64,000 nucleotides of DNA from Prolixibacteraceae bacterium (GTDB taxonomy: Bacteria > Bacteroidota > Bacteroidia > Bacteroidales > Prolixibacteraceae), in assembly GCA_028683385.1 (NCBI GenBank), contig JAQUIJ010000001.1, forward strand, positions 372,001-436,000, read 5' to 3'. The notes beneath the pieces are model-generated. The model made no database searches and had not been told where the DNA came from. It worked only from the letters and a program-made list of their open reading frames with translations. Positions 63,877 through 64,000 of the stretch are shown piece by piece. Both the position numbers and the translations under genes were made by a program. Position 1 is the stretch's first letter. Each line of letters starts with the position of its first letter.

Positions 63877-64000
63877 CTAAACTCCGCTAACAGAACCACT
63901 AAAATTTAGCATATTTAGTACTGCATTTTTGAAACTACGGCCAATGGGCAACTCTTTCCCTTGAACTTCTATAGTGTTGGCAGTAAACGCTTCAATTTTA
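63877..64000 (-). CDS. C-terminal end of a LytTR-family DNA-binding protein (partial)
   Basis: Only the last 40 residues and the stop are inside the window. The sequence KIEAFTANTIEVQGKELPIG followed by RSFKNAVLNMLNF matches the end of a LytTR domain (strand with IEV-GKELPIGRS, then the terminal helix), as in LytR/AlgR-type response regulators, which in Bacteroidota are usually encoded with LytS/YehU-like kinases. The gene body and any partner kinase would lie to the right of the window. Confidence 0.6.
   Translation of the reverse strand, partial: KIEAFTANTIEVQGKELPIGRSFKNAVLNMLNFSGSVSGV

Overview
The window looks like a chromosomal segment of a Bacteroidota bacterium, probably from the Marinilabiliales/Prolixibacteraceae side of the phylum. 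That placement is inference from gene content. The evidence is three SusC/SusD outer-membrane pairs, a MurF/thymidine kinase/RsmI neighbourhood, an S46 dipeptidyl-peptidase, class II (B12) ribonucleotide reductase, a LytTR regulator end, and several promoters of the Bacteroidota type (-33 TTTG, -7 TAnnTTTG). No tRNA, rRNA, insertion sequence, phage gene or CRISPR array was seen.

Layout. 1-4.1 kb: murF (cut by the window edge) and tdk leftward; an acidic conserved protein, rsmI and a YjjG-like phosphatase rightward. 4.1-14.5 kb: two SusC/SusD operons in tandem, each with its own leader and terminator. 14.6-16.7 kb: an OmpR-type two-component system running leftward, followed by a three-copy direct-repeat operator candidate shared with the divergent DUF1573 gene. 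16.9-23.7 kb: DUF1573 protein, meaB, a TlpA-like lipoprotein, lpdA and a FadL-type porin, mostly separated by terminators. 23.9-29.7 kb: lycopene cyclase, a hybrid kinase with REC and Hpt domains, a sigma-54 response regulator, and a coiled-coil membrane protein preceded by a good sigma-54 promoter and a structured leader; this reads as a self-contained signalling module. 29.9-32.9 kb: kbl, a zinc alcohol dehydrogenase and an acidic small protein. 33-37.8 kb: rnhB, a glycosyltransferase, a flippase, a DUF3267 membrane metalloprotease candidate and uppP, an envelope/polysaccharide block. 37.8-39.3 kb: a five-unit 41-bp tandem repeat abutting a HEPN/nucleotidyltransferase pair, then a REP-like palindrome cluster. 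39.3-47.9 kb: gltX, S46 peptidase, rnhA, waaA, nrdJ. 48.3-51.8 kb: accessory enzymes (LCM-type methyltransferase, VOC protein, SGNH hydrolase, soluble PAS kinase). 52-55 kb: the radical SAM/TIGR03915 DNA-repair pair, convergent with a glycosyltransferase. 55.1-61.1 kb: a cloverleaf-like intergenic repeat, an LpxH-like phosphatase and the third SusC/SusD pair (leftward). 61.7-64 kb: a CPA2 antiporter and the tail of a LytTR protein.

How the parts work together. The three SusCD pairs and the FadL porin handle outer-membrane uptake; no glycan-degrading enzyme is encoded beside them, so their substrates cannot be read from context. SusC1/SusD1 and SusC3/SusD3 are paralogous, while the N-terminal end of SusC1 is instead nearly the same as that of SusC2, which suggests a mosaic history. 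WaaA, LpxH-like, UppP, flippase and glycosyltransferase genes serve envelope assembly. The most unusual signals are the sigma-54 module (28679-28776), the 41-bp repeat array beside HEPN/MNT (37997-38201), the TCATTAACA triplet (16765-16805) and the nested palindromic intergenic elements (39173-39288 and 55178-55263). Coordinates and motifs were read by eye; identities, statistics and database matches were not computed.
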